Assembly (NCBI GenBank): GCA_963762635.1
Contig: CAVXLQ010000005.1
Coordinates: 292,269-356,268 of the forward strand
Direction of reading: 5' to 3'
DNA from: Tenggerimyces sp963762635
Lineage (GTDB): Bacteria > Actinomycetota > Actinomycetes > Propionibacteriales > Actinopolymorphaceae
Length of the DNA stretch: 64,000 nucleotides
The notes beneath the pieces were generated by a model that saw only the letters and a list, made by a program, of their open reading frames with translations, searched no databases and was not told the DNA's origin. Both the position numbers and the translations under genes were made by a program. Below, one piece after another: positions 62,875 through 64,000 of this stretch (position 1 is its first letter; every line of letters begins with the position of its first letter).

Positions 62875-63540
62875 CTAGTTCGGCGTATATCCGAATCTGG
62901 TGACCTCGGTGGCCGGCAACGAGGGCACGGCGCGCATGGCCAGGAGCTCGTCCCGCATCAGCCTCGCCACCGCGATCAGCCGAGTCGTCGCGTCCGGGAT
63001 CTCCAACAACCGTTGCCGAACGGGCGTCGGCGAGACAACGGCGGCGCTGAGGACGTACGACAGCTGCACCGGATCCGACGGCAGGTCGCCCACCACCACA
63101 CGCAGGTCGCGGAGCTGGATCAGGACGTGCTGGTAGCGGGCGAACACCAGCCTGGCCATCGAGGCGGCCTCCTCGGGGTCGTCGCCGATCGGCTCGTCGA
63201 CCAGGTCGACGGTCGCGACGACGTACGGCCCGGTGGTGTCGAGGGAGGCGACGGTGAAGCGGCGATGCCCGTGAGTCACCAGGTCGTAGCGGCCGTCGTC
63301 GTACTTCGTCACGTCGTCGACCAACGCCGTGCAGCCGATATCGAAGTAGTCGAGCACCGCGCCCTCGCCGACCTCGAAGCCGCGCCGGATCGTCAACACT
63401 CCGAACTCACGCGCGTCCTTCGGCCCGGCGAGCAGGTCCTCGACCAGTCGTCGGTAGCGCTCCTCGAACACGTGCAGCGGCATCGCGCAGCCGGGGCAGA
63501 GCACCGTGCCGAGCGGAAACAGCGGCAGCCGGAGGCTCAC
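62875..63540 (-). CDS. LON peptidase substrate-binding-domain protein
   Basis: The best start is GTG at 63540 (221 aa); no strong ribosome binding site precedes it, and the open frame runs further upstream into an MFS remnant. The domain begins LRLPLFPLGTVLCPGCAMPL and continues HVFEERYRRLVEDLLAGP, FGVLTIRRGFEVGEGAVLDY and DIGCTALVDDVTKYDDGRYD, all typical of the Lon N-terminal domain found alone. No Lon ATPase or protease domain follows. In Gram-positives such proteins are conserved but uncharacterised. Confidence 0.88.
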   Translation of the reverse strand: MSLRLPLFPLGTVLCPGCAMPLHVFEERYRRLVEDLLAGPKDAREFGVLTIRRGFEVGEGAVLDYFDIGCTALVDDVTKYDDGRYDLVTHGHRRFTVASLDTTGPYVVATVDLVDEPIGDDPEEAASMARLVFARYQHVLIQLRDLRVVVGDLPSDPVQLSYVLSAAVVSPTPVRQRLLEIPDATTRLIAVARLMRDELLAMRAVPSLPATEVTRFGYTPN

Positions 63541-63662
63541 GCGGACACCATAGAGGCCGTACGACCGGCGGATGCCTCGAAACGCCCAACCCACCTTGAT
63601 GTTCACGACCGGTGTCTGCAACAGCGTCACCAAGATCGCGACCACCAGGCCGCCCGTCCCGA

Positions 63663-64000
63663 TCAGCACGCTCGCCACGAAGCCCGAACGGAACGACCCG
63701 AGCAGACCGCGAGCGAACCGAACAGCGCGATCGCGAGCCCACCGCCGACCTGGCGTGCGGCGTTGAACGCTCCGCCGGCGACCCCGGCGATCTCCGACGG
63801 CACACTCTCCAGCAACACGGTCGTGAGTACGGGTACGGCCGTCGAGGCGCCCAGCCCGACCCGCAGGAGGAGCAGCGCCGCGACGAGCATCGGGCGCGAG
63901 CCACCGACGAAGAGCAGCCCGAGCATGCCGACCGCCATCGTCACCTGACCCGCGAGGACCGTCGGCCAGCTGCCGATCCGTGCCGCTACCCAGGTGGAAC
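63663..64000 (-). pseudogene. 3' end of an MFS transporter, frameshifted, running off the right edge
   Basis: From the window edge the frame reads STWVAARIGSWPTVLAGQVT, LLLLRVGLGASTAVPVLTTV and GVAGGAFNAARQVGGGLAIA, a DHA2-type MFS C-terminal half. After ALFGSL it runs AVCSGRSVRASWRAC to a stop at 63663, which is off-frame. The neighbouring frame continues the protein as GLLGSFRSGFVASVLIGTGG, LVVAILVTLLQ. A missing G near 63700 (GCGGTC for GCGGGTC) would rejoin them. In that frame no stop occurs before the Lon-N-like gene. It is either a real lesion or an error. Confidence 0.65.

Overview
The window is chromosomal DNA from a high-GC Gram-positive bacterium (Actinomycetota). The evidence is a near-complete actinobacterial division and cell-wall (dcw) cluster with sepF, yggT and divIVA/wag31 after ftsZ, many GTG/TTG starts with overlapping stop/start codons, a LexA box of the actinobacterial type (TCGAAC-N4-GTTCGA), MurE with the meso-diaminopimelate motif DNPR, and families largely confined to this phylum (DUF3040, DUF4097, SAV_6107-type HEPN, DUF3352). 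A Propionibacteriales-like organism is possible, but this is only an impression.

Layout. 1-10.7 kb: DUF4126 membrane protein, MFS exporter, a frameshifted HEPN gene near a perfect SOS box, a DUF4097 adhesin-like protein, a methyltransferase, DUF3040, a PPOX-fold protein, and the TgpA/DUF58/MoxR operon. 10.7-15.5 kb: first half of the dcw cluster (mraZ, a 41-codon ORF, rsmH, ftsL, ftsI) behind a promoter that overlaps a 10-nt-periodic array of GTGG MraZ boxes. 15.5-27.4 kb: a 12-kb block of unrelated genes separates ftsI from murE. It holds an orphan 99-aa ORF, a cysteine-peptidase-like protein, an MFS pump, a sugar ABC cassette with LacI and an ADP-ribosylglycohydrolase, a sugar-efflux-like MFS, a TetR/SMR pair with its operator, DUF998 and a SnoaL-like protein. 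27.5-45.1 kb: second half of the dcw cluster (murE, murF, mraY, murD, ftsW, murG, murC, ftsQ, ftsZ, pgeF, yggS, sepF, yggT, divIVA), itself interrupted by a nonsense-mutated alpha/beta hydrolase (murD-ftsW) and an antisense metallo-hydrolase (ftsQ-ftsZ). 45.2-46.2 kb: gene graveyard (collapsed GNAT gene, truncated IS481 transposase). 46.2-57.7 kb: ileS, DUF167, a DksA/TraR-like zinc protein, lspA, rluD, chorismate mutase, ltrA, GNAT, dnaE. 57.7-64 kb: DUF2567-like and DUF3352 proteins, a tandem palindromic repeat block, ybaK, a PQQ-propeller lipoprotein-like protein, a Lon-N-like protein and the end of an MFS gene.

How the genes work together. MurE, MurF, MurC and MurD build the UDP-MurNAc-pentapeptide. 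MraY and MurG make lipid I and lipid II. FtsW and FtsI polymerise and crosslink septal peptidoglycan. FtsQ and FtsL link the septal synthase to FtsZ, SepF anchors FtsZ to the membrane, and DivIVA directs polar growth. MraZ probably represses the cluster through the boxes upstream of its own gene.

The most unusual observations are: (1) four genes (HEPN, murC, ileS, DksA-like) each carry one surplus base, two of them essential, which points to base-calling errors or a strain-specific anomaly; (2) a family of roughly 90-150-bp palindromic elements, three in tandem at 60.3-60.7 kb and one diverged inverted copy at 15.8 kb; (3) a 195-bp MITE-like element between lacI and an ABC permease with a solo end copy 10 kb away; (4) two identical 52-bp inverted-repeat elements just upstream of ftsW; (5) an SOS box associated with the HEPN gene. 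I found no tRNA, rRNA, CRISPR array or prophage.
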